A stretch of 64,000 bases of DNA from Methanobrevibacter sp. (lineage in GTDB: Archaea > Methanobacteriota > Methanobacteria > Methanobacteriales > Methanobacteriaceae). How positions within the stretch are numbered: position 1 is the first letter of the stretch; each line of letters begins with the position of its first letter. Made by a program: the position numbers and the translations under genes. A model generated the notes under the pieces. That model was given only the letters and a program-made list of their open reading frames with translations. It had not been told where the DNA came from and did no database searches. Positions 18,925 through 27,881 of this stretch are shown in pieces. The DNA is taken from contig NZ_JAFRSC010000016.1 of NCBI RefSeq assembly GCF_017427765.1, positions 1 through 64,000 on the forward strand, given 5' to 3'.

Positions 18925-20094
18925 TTAACTAGTTGCTATTGCTTTTACAGCAGGGTTTTTAATTTTAACGTTCACAAGAATTGCATTAGTACAGTTGATT
19001 CCTTGGATTTGACCGTTTAACTCCATATCATATTCTTCATCTTCAGATTCAACAAGAGTTAATTTGGTTCCGTCACCGGTTTCACTGTTATAAGCAATCA
19101 TTCTTTCAGCTTCAACTTCATCATCAATAACTGCATCAACTTTGGTCTGTGCTTTAACAAGATAAGATGCAGTTTCATTTGCTTTGATTTGACTGAAAAC
19201 TGCTTTGAACACTTCACGTAAAAGATGGTCTGCATTAAATCTAGCATGGAATAAACTGTCCGCAGGTCTTGGGTTTAAAGCAAAAGCTGTGGAAGTACTG
19301 AGGTTAATTCTACATACCACAAGGTCATCAACAACTTCATCAGTACCAAAGATGATTCCTGCATTTTGTAAAGCTAAGATTTCAGCATCAGTTCTGGCTT
19401 TGAATTCACCAGGTTCAACACTACGGAAGGGTAAGAAACCAGGTTCAATATAATATGGGGTGCAGCATAATCTTGCAGCATGTTTCCCGAATTTATCAGG
19501 TTCGATTAAACCAAATCTTGATTTTAAGATTCCTCCAGGATTTGGATTTAGAGCAATTAATTGAGCATCAGTAGCACCGGCTTTGGTGGTGAATGCAGTT
19601 CTGAGATTTAAGTTTGCAGTTTCAGTACTGATACTTGCATTTGCTGCTGCAATGAAATCACTTATAGTATAGTTATTGTCGGTTATGCTTTCTGCTCCAA
19701 CATAGAATTCAATTATAGCTTTACGCATTGTTTTAGCAGTAGTTAATGCAGCCAACCACACATCTTTACTTGTTCCTGCACCTACGTCAATAACATAGAT
19801 GTATGGAATTCCAATCTGTTCACTTGACTTGACTTCAGCTTCTTCAAAAAAGTCTTTTAATGCAGCTAATAAAGGGTTTGTGGAAGTATCTGTTCCAATT
19901 CCACCATTTGCAATACTACGATTCACTTCTCCCCAGTTTTTAAAAGTTAATACTTGAGTACCATCAACTTTATAACCAGTTGCAGCTGAATTCCCAGTTT
20001 TACCAATCCATACTGGGATTTTACCACCATTTCCCTGTAATTCAAATTCGGTAGTTTCGTTAAAATACAAACCTGGTCGTTTTGTAATAGGCAT
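18925..20094 (-). CDS. Contractile tail sheath protein
   Basis: This 389-residue protein starts MPITKRPGLYFNE, like XkdK-type sheath N-termini. It keeps an alpha/beta core (IPYIYVIDVG) and the C-terminal motif region around RPADSLFHARFNADHLLREVF, typical of the domain that joins neighbouring sheath subunits. Its presence with a tube gene, gp25 and baseplate J means that the tail is contractile. The length is at the short end for sheaths, suggesting few surface insertions. Confidence 0.85.
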   Translation of the reverse strand: MPITKRPGLYFNETTEFELQGNGGKIPVWIGKTGNSAATGYKVDGTQVLTFKNWGEVNRSIANGGIGTDTSTNPLLAALKDFFEEAEVKSSEQIGIPYIYVIDVGAGTSKDVWLAALTTAKTMRKAIIEFYVGAESITDNNYTISDFIAAANASISTETANLNLRTAFTTKAGATDAQLIALNPNPGGILKSRFGLIEPDKFGKHAARLCCTPYYIEPGFLPFRSVEPGEFKARTDAEILALQNAGIIFGTDEVVDDLVVCRINLSTSTAFALNPRPADSLFHARFNADHLLREVFKAVFSQIKANETASYLVKAQTKVDAVIDDEVEAERMIAYNSETGDGTKLTLVESEDEEYDMELNGQIQGINCTNAILVNVKIKNPAVKAIATS

Positions 20095-20099
20095 TTTAT

Positions 20100-20312
20100 C
20101 TAGGCCTCCATAATTTTGTTAAATTCAGTTAAAGTCATAGTTGGCTCAATGTCTAAACGGCCGTATGCTTCAACTTCAGTTTCATATTGTTCGAGTAAAC
20201 CTGCACGAGAAAGATTCATTATTATGAGTGGGTAGTGCAAATCGGAATTAGACACTAATTCCACTAAGGTGAATTTTTCTTCTGAGGTTTCCTTTTTAGT
20301 CTTTTTTGTCAT
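20100..20312 (-). CDS. Small connector-region protein
   Basis: This is a 70-residue protein that starts with a Lys-rich segment and has a helical C-terminus (MTLTEFNKIMEA). It overlaps the upstream gene by 4 bases and precedes the sheath gene, so it is co-translated with the neck genes. No family is recognised. Confidence 0.5.
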   Translation of the reverse strand: MTKKTKKETSEEKFTLVELVSNSDLHYPLIIMNLSRAGLLEQYETEVEAYGRLDIEPTMTLTEFNKIMEA

Positions 20313-20983
20313 AATAAGTCCTCATTAACATGTAAGTTTTCACTGACTGCACCACCGATATTATAATATTCGTAGTAGCTAAAGGAGACTCGAATAATAC
20401 TTCGCAATACAGGTGGATTAGTAGTTGTATCGTCTAAGATATAAGGTGGAGCAACGTTGAATGTTGCTCTTATAATATCAAATGCTGTGAAGATGTTTTT
20501 GTAATGATAATCGTATGGTTTTGGGCATTGGTTTTTAATTCCCCGTGCAGAATGAATGTCTACTTTACATTTTGTGTCGAGGAATGTGCAATTCCCGTTG
20601 TTGTATTGTTGGCAGAATAGGTAGTGATCTGATTGCACCATATCGAATAAGGTCTTGACTTTCTGGGTGATTTCCTCTCTTTGATGTTCATCATCACACC
20701 AGATATGAACTCCTAATTCTATTGCTATTTGTTCTCGTCGTACTTGTTGAGAAATAGTCTTATCAGGATGTTCAGGGTCATATTGTGGATGAGTCTCGGG
20801 TATGATGTAATCACGGTTTGTTATTTTTTTGTCTATGGTTGTGCTTCCACCGGAATTGTCAATTGTAATGCATGGAGTATGGTCATATGGGTAGTCTCTT
20901 TTTATCACATTGACTGGAGTACCATCGTTTAAAACGATTCTACCTTGAAGTATACTTAATAGTGCTTGTATTGGTTTAATCAT
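20309..20983 (-). CDS. Tail terminator-like protein
   Basis: This is a 224-residue protein. The N-terminal part (IKPIQALLSILQGRIVLND, then HTPCITIDNSGG) and the middle (IELGVHIWCDDEHQREEITQKVKTLFD) look like the alpha/beta fold of tail terminator proteins. It lies between a gp10-like neck protein and the sheath, the normal terminator position. Several Cys residues (HYLFCQQY, NCTFLDTKC) are unusual for the family. The assignment is by position and fold pattern. Confidence 0.55.
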   Translation of the reverse strand: MIKPIQALLSILQGRIVLNDGTPVNVIKRDYPYDHTPCITIDNSGGSTTIDKKITNRDYIIPETHPQYDPEHPDKTISQQVRREQIAIELGVHIWCDDEHQREEITQKVKTLFDMVQSDHYLFCQQYNNGNCTFLDTKCKVDIHSARGIKNQCPKPYDYHYKNIFTAFDIIRATFNVAPPYILDDTTTNPPVLRSIIRVSFSYYEYYNIGGAVSENLHVNEDLL

Positions 20984-20984
20984 T

Positions 20985-21338
20985 TTAGTCCAACACTCCT
21001 TTTTTAACCAATTGAGTTTTAAAAGTCCTGCTCATATAATTCTCACTATACAAACTATTAACAACAACTTGAGGATAATTCCTAGCAGGCATTTTACTAG
21101 TTCCAAAAACAACAAACACCCAGTAATCCTGCCGATTACGGACAGTACCTTCAGTATCAGATATGGTTGTAGAATGACCTCTCATCAAAGCCCCTGTATC
21201 ATACGGGCAAATCTTTTTACAACGAGATTCCGCTTCCAAAGTAGTGTTCCTTATAGTAATTGCTTCACACTCTCGGATAATTGACCTATTAATTTTCTTA
21301 CGAAAACTAGGCTCTAAAACAACATCAACATCAATCAT
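20985..21338 (-). CDS. HK97 gp10-like neck protein
   Basis: This 117-residue protein has the pattern of the HK97 gp10 family: an N-terminal helix with charged residues, then CPYDTGALMRGHS, then FVVFGTSKMPARNYP. In the family, YDTGxLRxS and GT..MPARP are the conserved landmarks. It acts in head-tail joining. It overlaps the upstream head-closure gene by 8 bases. Confidence 0.8.
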   Translation of the reverse strand: MIDVDVVLEPSFRKKINRSIIRECEAITIRNTTLEAESRCKKICPYDTGALMRGHSTTISDTEGTVRNRQDYWVFVVFGTSKMPARNYPQVVVNSLYSENYMSRTFKTQLVKKGVLD

Positions 21339-21696
21339 TAGTATTCACCTTTGTAGGTTTTCGTTGTTTCTTAAGAATCAGTTTCGTATGCTTTGTAGGA
21401 TTAAAATGAGTGTTAACCATAGGAGTACCAGTAATCTCATATGTATCTGGTTCTCCTTTGATTTTAACCAACATACGAGGATTAACCTCTACATTAGAAT
21501 CAATAATGGCCTTGTAAGTGTCAGTTAAAATCTCCCCAAACTCTTTCAAGGAATCATTTGGAGACATAGGTTGGAAATTACATGGAACAGTTTCTTTAAG
21601 CGAATACTCCTTTAATGGTTCGTAATAAGAATTAAATTCTGTGAGAGAATCAGTATAGTCATATAACTCTAACTCAACATTAGGGAAATACACCAT
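21331..21696 (-). CDS. Head closure-like protein
   Basis: This is a 121-residue protein between the adaptor and gp10-like genes, where head-closure/stopper proteins lie. The C-terminal half (RMLVKIKGEPDTYEITGTP) has the SH3-like beta pattern of stopper proteins (DTYEI is the usual strand). It has a basic C-terminal tail. The role is inferred from fold pattern and order. Confidence 0.6.
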   Translation of the reverse strand: MVYFPNVELELYDYTDSLTEFNSYYEPLKEYSLKETVPCNFQPMSPNDSLKEFGEILTDTYKAIIDSNVEVNPRMLVKIKGEPDTYEITGTPMVNTHFNPTKHTKLILKKQRKPTKVNTND

Positions 21697-21702
21697 AAAC
21701 CA

Positions 21703-22278
21703 TCACAACCATTTAACTTTTGGAGAGTAACAATTAATCTGTTTCAATGCGTCAATACGACTGTAAATACGATTACCAAGATTATTTGATGTATCATAAC
21801 TGATGGAGGTGTCCATTTCATGAATGGAAGTAATCTCTCCCATATTAGTATCCGTATTGGATAGGTGATACAGAACCATATCAGAAATCAAAGGATTAAT
21901 CTTACCAGAAACTACATCATCAGATATTTTCTGATGATACTCAATAACCACTAGGCCTTGTCTAATTCGAGTAAGATAAAAAATCCCCGCATTTTCATCT
22001 AAAACATAATCTTCATCAGCAGTTAATTCAACATTATCAATCTTAAAAGAATCCACTTTACAAATAGGATACCAATCTGTTTCAAAAACATCTCCCCTGA
22101 AACGTTTTATGATTTGCTTTCGAGTTACTGGATCAACCGGCAAACCAGTCAATGCAATAATCTCTTCTTTTTTCAAATCAATTAAATTTTGAAGTAGGGT
22201 TAAGTCTTCTAATTCAGAATCAGCAATCCCTTGTAATTCTAAAAATGTTTTCAATTCTTCAGGAGTAATTATAGACAT
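21703..22278 (-). CDS. Head-tail adaptor protein
   Basis: This is a 191-residue protein after the capsid genes. Residues 1-60 are helical with the typical LKTFLELQG...LQNLIDLKKEEI pattern of gp6/gp15-like adaptors. An inserted beta section follows (YPICKVDSFKIDNVEL, then GIFYLTRIRQGLVVIEYH), then a C-terminal helix region. These features match adaptor proteins that bind beneath the portal. The start has a G-rich RBS (GGGAGGAATT) upstream. Confidence 0.7.
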   Translation of the reverse strand: MSIITPEELKTFLELQGIADSELEDLTLLQNLIDLKKEEIIALTGLPVDPVTRKQIIKRFRGDVFETDWYPICKVDSFKIDNVELTADEDYVLDENAGIFYLTRIRQGLVVIEYHQKISDDVVSGKINPLISDMVLYHLSNTDTNMGEITSIHEMDTSISYDTSNNLGNRIYSRIDALKQINCYSPKVKWL

Positions 22279-22350
22279 TTGTAATTCCTCCCTGTTTGTT
22301 TCAAATTCTATAAATTAAAAAAAAAATATAATAAAGAAGATTTTTGTCCA

Positions 22351-22608
22351 TTAGGTTGCATCTTCTAATGCTTTGATTCTAGCAAGAATACTACCTTCAG
22401 TTTCCTCACTACCAACAGCAGTTTTCAAGTCAGCAACATCTTTAGTCATACCACTTTCAGCATCACCAACAGCAGTTTTCAAAGCAGATACATCCTCAGC
22501 AATACTGGAATCCCCAGTTGCAGCAGCATCAATCTCAGCAGCAAGAACATCAAAACGGTCTTCTTTACTAGCTTTCTGTTTTGTAGATAAATCATTAAAT
22601 CTAACCAT
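22351..22608 (-). CDS. Small coiled-coil head protein
   Basis: This is an 85-residue protein (start chosen at MVRFNDLSTKQK, after a GGGAGCG ribosome-binding site; the longer frame would overlap the capsid gene). It contains three tandem heptad-like repeats of the type DVxxLKTAVGxxE at about residues 36-75 and resembles short head-fibre or decoration proteins encoded after some major capsid genes. It is acidic and trimer-forming in appearance. The function is inferred. Confidence 0.6.
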   Translation of the reverse strand: MVRFNDLSTKQKASKEDRFDVLAAEIDAAATGDSSIAEDVSALKTAVGDAESGMTKDVADLKTAVGSEETEGSILARIKALEDAT

Positions 22609-22651
22609 AAATAAGCACGCTCCCAATTTAAAAAAATTTAAGGTGCAAAAT

Positions 22652-23734
22652 CTAGGAGTTAGATTTTGCGTTTTTAGTGTAAGGTACAACAAGAGTGTCT
22701 TGGTCGTAGTGGATTTTAGCGTCAGCTTTAGCAAGACCAACTACTTTGTAACCAATTTCATCAATGTCGAATTGGTTTAAAACATCCATATCACGCATCA
22801 TACCGAATACGATGTTGGAAGGTTCACCAATGAAAGCGTACCTTAATTTATCAATGTTGGAACCATTGCCGGCGAATTTACCGGTGGTTGTGTTGAATTT
22901 TTGAGTGTCCCAACCGTGTCTGGTGTTTCTGAGAATGTTGTCTTGTTTAACTTCCATTCCCATAACCATTGGGATTTTACCATCCTTAAGGACAGCTTCT
23001 CCGAGGTTGTCTTCACGAGCTGCAATGTCACGTACAAGTTTAGTGTACATGGAAGGAGGTACAACAATGTTAGCGTTTTTCATGTTACCGTCTTGTTCGA
23101 CGTATATTTCAGCAGCATCTAATAAACCATCCAAAGCATTATTACTGTATACTAATGGTGCGAAACCTTCAGCATCAGTAGTAGCATCTGCTTGAATAGC
23201 TTTTGCCTGAGCAAGTAAACCATTGGTTGCAGTGAAACCAGTTCTTTCACCAGTTTGAGTTGCAACACTAGTGTCAGCGTAGATACCGTATCTTTCCATA
23301 GCAGGACCCATTTCAGTACCTAATAAACCTAACCATTTAGCAAGGAAGTCTTCACCTTCAATGTTTTCATCGATGAAGTTTAAAGGAATAATGGTTTTAG
23401 CTTGTAAAGGTTGAGCTAATAATTGTTTCCTTTTTAATACTGGTGCGGTTTCGTTACTGGTTAAACCAGTGGATGCGCCGGTGGATGCGTTTCTTTGAAT
23501 ATCGAAATCTAATTCAATACCAAGGTCATCAATATCATGTTGTAATGATCTCATTTTAATTACTCTGGATTGTTCGAGTAATACAGGTTCATCAGTCACT
23601 CTGGTGAAAAAGTCATCAAAGGTAGGTTCAGCCCAACCTGGGTTGAGGTCACCAGAAGCATCGAAAGCTGCGTCTGCAAATTTCATGTTAAAATTGTCTT
23701 GACTTAAAATTTTTTCTTCAATTGTAGTTGACAT
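22652..23734 (-). CDS. Major capsid protein (HK97-fold)
   Basis: This is a 360-residue protein. I start it at MSTTIEEKIL, because GGAG lies 9 bases upstream of that ATG; the longer frame adds 18 unsupported residues. The body has the usual elements of large HK97-fold capsids: an N-arm, a spine-helix region (MGPAMERYGIYADTSVA), a P-domain sheet (NIVVPPSMYTKLVRDI) and a C-terminal A-domain (YKVVGLAKADAKIHYDQDTLVVPY). It follows the protease-scaffold gene, with a 190-base structured leader in between. It should be the most abundant viral protein. Confidence 0.85.
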   Translation of the reverse strand: MSTTIEEKILSQDNFNMKFADAAFDASGDLNPGWAEPTFDDFFTRVTDEPVLLEQSRVIKMRSLQHDIDDLGIELDFDIQRNASTGASTGLTSNETAPVLKRKQLLAQPLQAKTIIPLNFIDENIEGEDFLAKWLGLLGTEMGPAMERYGIYADTSVATQTGERTGFTATNGLLAQAKAIQADATTDAEGFAPLVYSNNALDGLLDAAEIYVEQDGNMKNANIVVPPSMYTKLVRDIAAREDNLGEAVLKDGKIPMVMGMEVKQDNILRNTRHGWDTQKFNTTTGKFAGNGSNIDKLRYAFIGEPSNIVFGMMRDMDVLNQFDIDEIGYKVVGLAKADAKIHYDQDTLVVPYTKNAKSNS

Positions 23735-23926
23735 AAAAAATATCCTCCATAGTAGGTGTTTTTTTAAAATGGTCTTCCTTTTTAGCAAAAGAATATTTTT
23801 TAAGAGTTTAATCCTAGCATTAGCTAACTGGGATTCAAGTTTTTGCTAAAAAGAGTAAGTATCAAAAATTCTGTTTAAAAAAATAAAAATACAGATTTTA
23901 TCATTAAAAAATTAAAAAATATTATT
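23735..23926 (-). promoter_or_regulatory. Structured leader before the capsid gene
   Basis: This non-coding stretch contains a perfect 13-base inverted repeat, CTTTTTAGCAAAA at 23778-23790 and its complement at 23841-23853. Inside it, AATCC and GGATT can pair around a TAGC/GCTA core. It is the 5' leader of the major capsid mRNA. A stem this long could be an RNA-processing site, an attenuator or a stabiliser; the sequence alone cannot decide between them. Confidence 0.6.
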
Positions 23927-25120
23927 TTAGATGTATTTGAGGTTTCTACCGTAAGCATCACGCTTAGGTTTTACTTCAGAATCAGTATTAGATTTAGATT
24001 CTTTTTTGAACCTGTTGAATTTGGAAGAAATGGATTTTTCATTGAATTTCTCATTGACTTGTTTTACAATTGCATTGTGTATTTTTTCATCCAATGATTT
24101 TTCATCAATTTCCTCTGACTCTTCATGTTCAGCATCATCATCATTTTCTGAATCAGCTTTATCTTCTTCTTCAAGGTCGCCGGTTGTAGGTTCAGCGATA
24201 CCTGCTTCAGATTTTTCCTCCTCTTTTTCAGGAGTTTCAACTGGTTCAGAGACTTCTTCAGTTTCCTCTTCTTTTTCTGTTGGTAATTCTTTTTCCTCAA
24301 CAGATTCTTCATCCTGAACAGTAGTAGTAGCTTTTAATTCTGCAACAATCTTATTAGCCACTTCTTCAGCAGCTTTATTAGCAGCAGAATCTGCAAGACT
24401 TTCAAGTTCAGGTTTAAGATTTTCAATAATACGAGGTTCTAATTCAGCTATAACCTCATTCATTATATCTTTCACTTCATTTTTTTGAGCATCAGATAAA
24501 CCAGCATCATCGTTCATATCTTTTTCATCAATTACTGGTTCTTCTTGAATAGGCTCAGTTTTGATTTTTTCGTCACTCATAATTTCACCATCATTTAACG
24601 CATGATAACATGCACCAGTCAAACAGTTGCTGGCTATCAAATTCTGACTTTTATACTCAACAGTACCGTAGGTGTCCCAGTTCATCGGGATATAGGTTAA
24701 GGTAATGTCTTTCAAATCGTAATCAACAATTAATAGGCCTTCAGGTGTTCTTTGTTTCTTTGGGAATCCGGATATGCTGAAACCAAAGTTCATTCCTATG
24801 TCTAGGCGTTCTTTTATTCCAGGTGCATATTCTGATAGGATTTTTCCTTCGATCCAAAGTTGGTTATCTTCTACCCATGCTTTGATAACGGCTCCTATTC
24901 CACCTTCATAATGCCGGTTGTGGTCTCGGTATATGTTGATTCCAACGGCTTGCTGTGCTAATGATTCTAAAACTTCTGGTGATACTATTTCATTAGCATA
25001 GTCTTTGTTGGTGGTTGATGCAACACCTATTATTGTCAATGTTCCATCTTCGTTCATGTCGTAGGATTTACTTTCGATGGGTAATCCGTAGACACGATAT
25101 TCTAAAGCTTCGGTTGTCAT
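23927..25120 (-). CDS. Prohead protease fused to scaffold domain
   Basis: This is a 397-residue protein. Residues 1-165 match HK97-type prohead proteases (family S78): candidate catalytic His at 67 or 70 (YRDHNRHYEGG) and Ser115 (FGFSISGF). Residues about 190-397 are very acidic (Glu/Asp/Ser/Thr) with helical heptads and a basic end, as expected of a scaffold removed by self-cleavage. Fusion of protease and scaffold in one reading frame is known in several phage groups. It would act inside the procapsid before packaging. Confidence 0.85.
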   Translation of the reverse strand: MTTEALEYRVYGLPIESKSYDMNEDGTLTIIGVASTTNKDYANEIVSPEVLESLAQQAVGINIYRDHNRHYEGGIGAVIKAWVEDNQLWIEGKILSEYAPGIKERLDIGMNFGFSISGFPKKQRTPEGLLIVDYDLKDITLTYIPMNWDTYGTVEYKSQNLIASNCLTGACYHALNDGEIMSDEKIKTEPIQEEPVIDEKDMNDDAGLSDAQKNEVKDIMNEVIAELEPRIIENLKPELESLADSAANKAAEEVANKIVAELKATTTVQDEESVEEKELPTEKEEETEEVSEPVETPEKEEEKSEAGIAEPTTGDLEEEDKADSENDDDAEHEESEEIDEKSLDEKIHNAIVKQVNEKFNEKSISSKFNRFKKESKSNTDSEVKPKRDAYGRNLKYI

Positions 25121-25976
25121 TTTGTATCACAAAAAATGTTTAATTTGGGTGGTTCTTTTCACTAGCTTAAAAGTTGAAAAAGAACATATTGATTAAAATA
25201 TTTTTGAAAAATGAAAAAAACCCCAAAAAAGATGAGGAACTGGATTTTTTTGGGGAAAAACATTTTTCAATGAAAAAAGAATATATTTAGGCTTTTTTTT
25301 AAGTTTCCCTTAATATTACGCAGATGTAAAAGAGGAGGGTTTTTTTGTAGATACGTGTTTTTTTTGCGGAAAAATGCACAAAAAATTAGGCAGTATATTG
25401 GAGGATAAAATAAGGACAGTTTAGTGACATAACTTTTTTAATCCTCTGTAATATTGGTCATTAGCGGTGATTAATGCATTTTGTGTTCGAATTTTAGAAA
25501 ACGATTTCTCTCTACCCTCCATTATATTTGGAGGAGATACCGGACGAATCTATTGTGGAATAGTTTAGCCACTTGTTCCAGGTGGAGTCACAATTAAGGT
25601 AGCGAAATGACTATGATATAAAATATTTTTTGGGAGGAAAAAAGGAGGATAATATTTTTATCCTCCCCTATTTTCTCATAGAAACTATTTTTTGATGTAA
25701 AAACACGATGAATAAAAATAATATGATAATTATAGGAGGGGGTGGTTTTTTGATAAAGGAGAAACCACCACAAAAATGGTCTATAAGAAAACTCCAATTT
25801 TTTTAACTCAAAATTTCGGAGATTATATATTATGGTATTTTTACACACTAAAAATGAAAAAATACGGCAGTTTTTTTTACAGAAGTTTTTTACACACCAC
25901 TTTTTTTGTGAATGAAAAAAGAATATTCTTCATCACCATGATATAGTTATATAATAAACATGACTATTTTGTAACA
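25121..25976 (-). other. 856-base structured non-coding region
   Basis: No credible gene is present between the MuF-intein gene and the protease gene. The stretch is very AT-rich, with at least four hairpins. One is nested: TGAAAAATG (25205-25213) with CATTTTTCA (25261-25269) outside, and CCCCAAAAAA (25221-25230) with TTTTTTGGGG (25246-25255) inside. The others are CCTCCA/TGGAGG (25516-25534), GGAGGATAA/TTATCCTCC (25644-25666) and GGTGGTTT/AAACCACC (25741-25769). An 84-residue frame at 25594-25848 overlaps these hairpins and looks spurious. Confidence 0.65.
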
Positions 25977-27881
25977 CTATACAGTAGCGTTAGGTAATGT
26001 CATCCTTTGAGTTAAATCAATAATAACCGGATTGTCTTCAGGGAAATATAATGGAGTTTCCACTACAGGTCCGAAACTGCATCTGCAGTTACCATTCCAA
26101 CTGGTCTGATTATTACGTTTAACCCATAAAGTATGATATTTAGGCAATTCAATACAATACACATTACCATCATAGTCTATTTTATCAATATTACACTTCT
26201 CAATAAACGCATACTTTGAATTATTTAACCTAATACCGTAAACATCATGATTTTGAGTATAAACTCCATTTCTATGCTCAACAACACTTCCCTCTCTAGA
26301 ATGAAGAAATACTGTTGGATTATATCCAGCCAATAATGAAACATAACTTAAATCATCAATTAATTGTTTACTTGAAGTAAATAAACATTGTTCATTACCT
26401 CTTTTATGCCCATCCCCTTTAACATACATATCAAGGAATAGTTTTAGATCATCACGACTTAACTCAAATAATTCTTCTGGAACATATTTCTCATATGAAT
26501 ATCCAAAAGGTTTCAAATAGTCATGCAATTGTTTACTATGGAATTCAAAATAGTCTTTACCAACATATAATTTAATACCTAAATATTCAGATATTCTTTT
26601 GAATTCTTTTTCTAAAATTTCACGAGTATTTGTTTTCATTTGAGTTATTTTAATTGGATAAGAATGAGCTCTTGCAGAATTTTGATTATGTAAAATACTA
26701 CCCTCACTCAGATACCATGCCATGAAAAATGCATAATCTTGAGAGGTAAATTTCAAACCGTTAACATCAATGTATTCTGGGGAAACCTTATCATTTTCAA
26801 CAATTCTTAAAAATTTAGATTCTGAGTTTAACTCATCTGGTTTATGGAATTCAGGATAATCATCTCTTTCACCATTTACCCTTCTTCTTTGGTAAACAAA
26901 ACAATCATGGTCAGGAGTTACACAACAATTAAACCATTTATTATGAATAAGATACATGTAACCATGAGGATTAGGATATGAAATTAATTTTACTGGTTTA
27001 ACAAATTCAGTTAATTTAGTTTCAGGATTCAAAGTTAAAATATCATCTTCTAAAGTTACATCTTTGAATAATTTCCAACCGGATTTAGTATACACTTCAG
27101 TTTCATCATCATAACAATTTGGATGAGCGGGCAACAATGCCATTGCCTCCTGTAGAGTATAAGGATTATTATCCTGTAAATCAAGACAAATGTCACAGAC
27201 ACTACTGTCACCAACAGTAATTATCTCAACATGCTCCACACCATAATTACTATAGGCCTGCAATGTACCAGTATTAACAGCTCTTGCATGTTCAGTACGT
27301 GCAATCATCCTTGCTCTTACACGAGGAGAAATCAACCGAACAACCTCTCCATCTTCATTCTTGATAGGTAAAGGTTTGATTCCAAGATTTAATATTTCAC
27401 GTGCAGTAACATCAGCACCATTACCTGCTGCAACAGTATTAAATATAGTTTCCTGAATACCCTCAAACAATTGAGTATTCAAATCTCTTATCAAATCAAA
27501 ATTATACTGAGTCACATGATACAATGCCTTTTTATCCGCAGGAGTATACAAGAGTTTCTTGTGGATGTCCCTGTAACCTAACTGTGAACCAACCTGATAA
27601 AATTTCTTAATCAGATCATCACTATCTTTTGCATTATAATCAATGATGTCACGAAGTTGTTGTCGTATTCCGGATTCCTGGAAGAATTCCCTTATCTCAC
27701 TTTGACGAGTATTGAAAAATTCCTTTGCCTCCTGTGTACCTAACCATTCTGCAGCGGTTAGCATTTGATTATCCAAACCGGATAATAATCTGCGGAGATA
27801 TTCTTGCTCTCCACGACTCAACTTTTTATCATTAGGGATATGTAAGTCTGTAAGGTTAGGTATCATTTTTAAAACATCCAA
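25977..27881 (-). CDS. MuF-like head morphogenesis protein with intein
   Basis: This is a 634-residue precursor. Exteins: residues 1-255 and 599-634. They form a MuF-type minor head protein with ARTEHARAVNTG and the zinc motif C229xxC (VCDICLDLQ) ending HPN-CRC once spliced. Intein: residues 256-598, encoded 26088-27116. It begins at Cys256, has a TxxH block (VTPDHD), two LAGLIDADG-type helices (FMAWYLSEGS and LFLDMYVKGDG), ends in Asn598, and is followed by Cys599. The penultimate residue is Gly rather than the usual His. Splicing would restore the HPNCRC motif exactly. The gene overlaps the portal stop region by 13 bases. Confidence 0.9.
   Translation of the reverse strand: MDVLKMIPNLTDLHIPNDKKLSRGEQEYLRRLLSGLDNQMLTAAEWLGTQEAKEFFNTRQSEIREFFQESGIRQQLRDIIDYNAKDSDDLIKKFYQVGSQLGYRDIHKKLLYTPADKKALYHVTQYNFDLIRDLNTQLFEGIQETIFNTVAAGNGADVTAREILNLGIKPLPIKNEDGEVVRLISPRVRARMIARTEHARAVNTGTLQAYSNYGVEHVEIITVGDSSVCDICLDLQDNNPYTLQEAMALLPAHPNCYDDETEVYTKSGWKLFKDVTLEDDILTLNPETKLTEFVKPVKLISYPNPHGYMYLIHNKWFNCCVTPDHDCFVYQRRRVNGERDDYPEFHKPDELNSESKFLRIVENDKVSPEYIDVNGLKFTSQDYAFFMAWYLSEGSILHNQNSARAHSYPIKITQMKTNTREILEKEFKRISEYLGIKLYVGKDYFEFHSKQLHDYLKPFGYSYEKYVPEELFELSRDDLKLFLDMYVKGDGHKRGNEQCLFTSSKQLIDDLSYVSLLAGYNPTVFLHSREGSVVEHRNGVYTQNHDVYGIRLNNSKYAFIEKCNIDKIDYDGNVYCIELPKYHTLWVKRNNQTSWNGNCRCSFGPVVETPLYFPEDNPVIIDLTQRMTLPNATV
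26088..27116 (-). mobile_element. Intein with LAGLIDADG homing endonuclease
   Basis: This 343-residue in-frame insertion interrupts the most conserved motif of the MuF-like protein, between Asn255 and Cys599. It has Cys at position 1, a splicing-block TxxH, a DOD-type endonuclease core with two LAGLIDADG-like motifs, a C-terminal splicing block (VYCIELPKYHTLWV) and a terminal Asn. It is a selfish element: splicing rescues the host protein, and the endonuclease should cut intein-less alleles of related viruses. Confidence 0.9.

Noticed and set aside
25594..25848. 84-residue minus-strand frame in the non-coding island
   Set aside because: It runs across hairpin arms, has no good RBS, is low-complexity (Phe/Ile/Lys) and matches no neighbour style.
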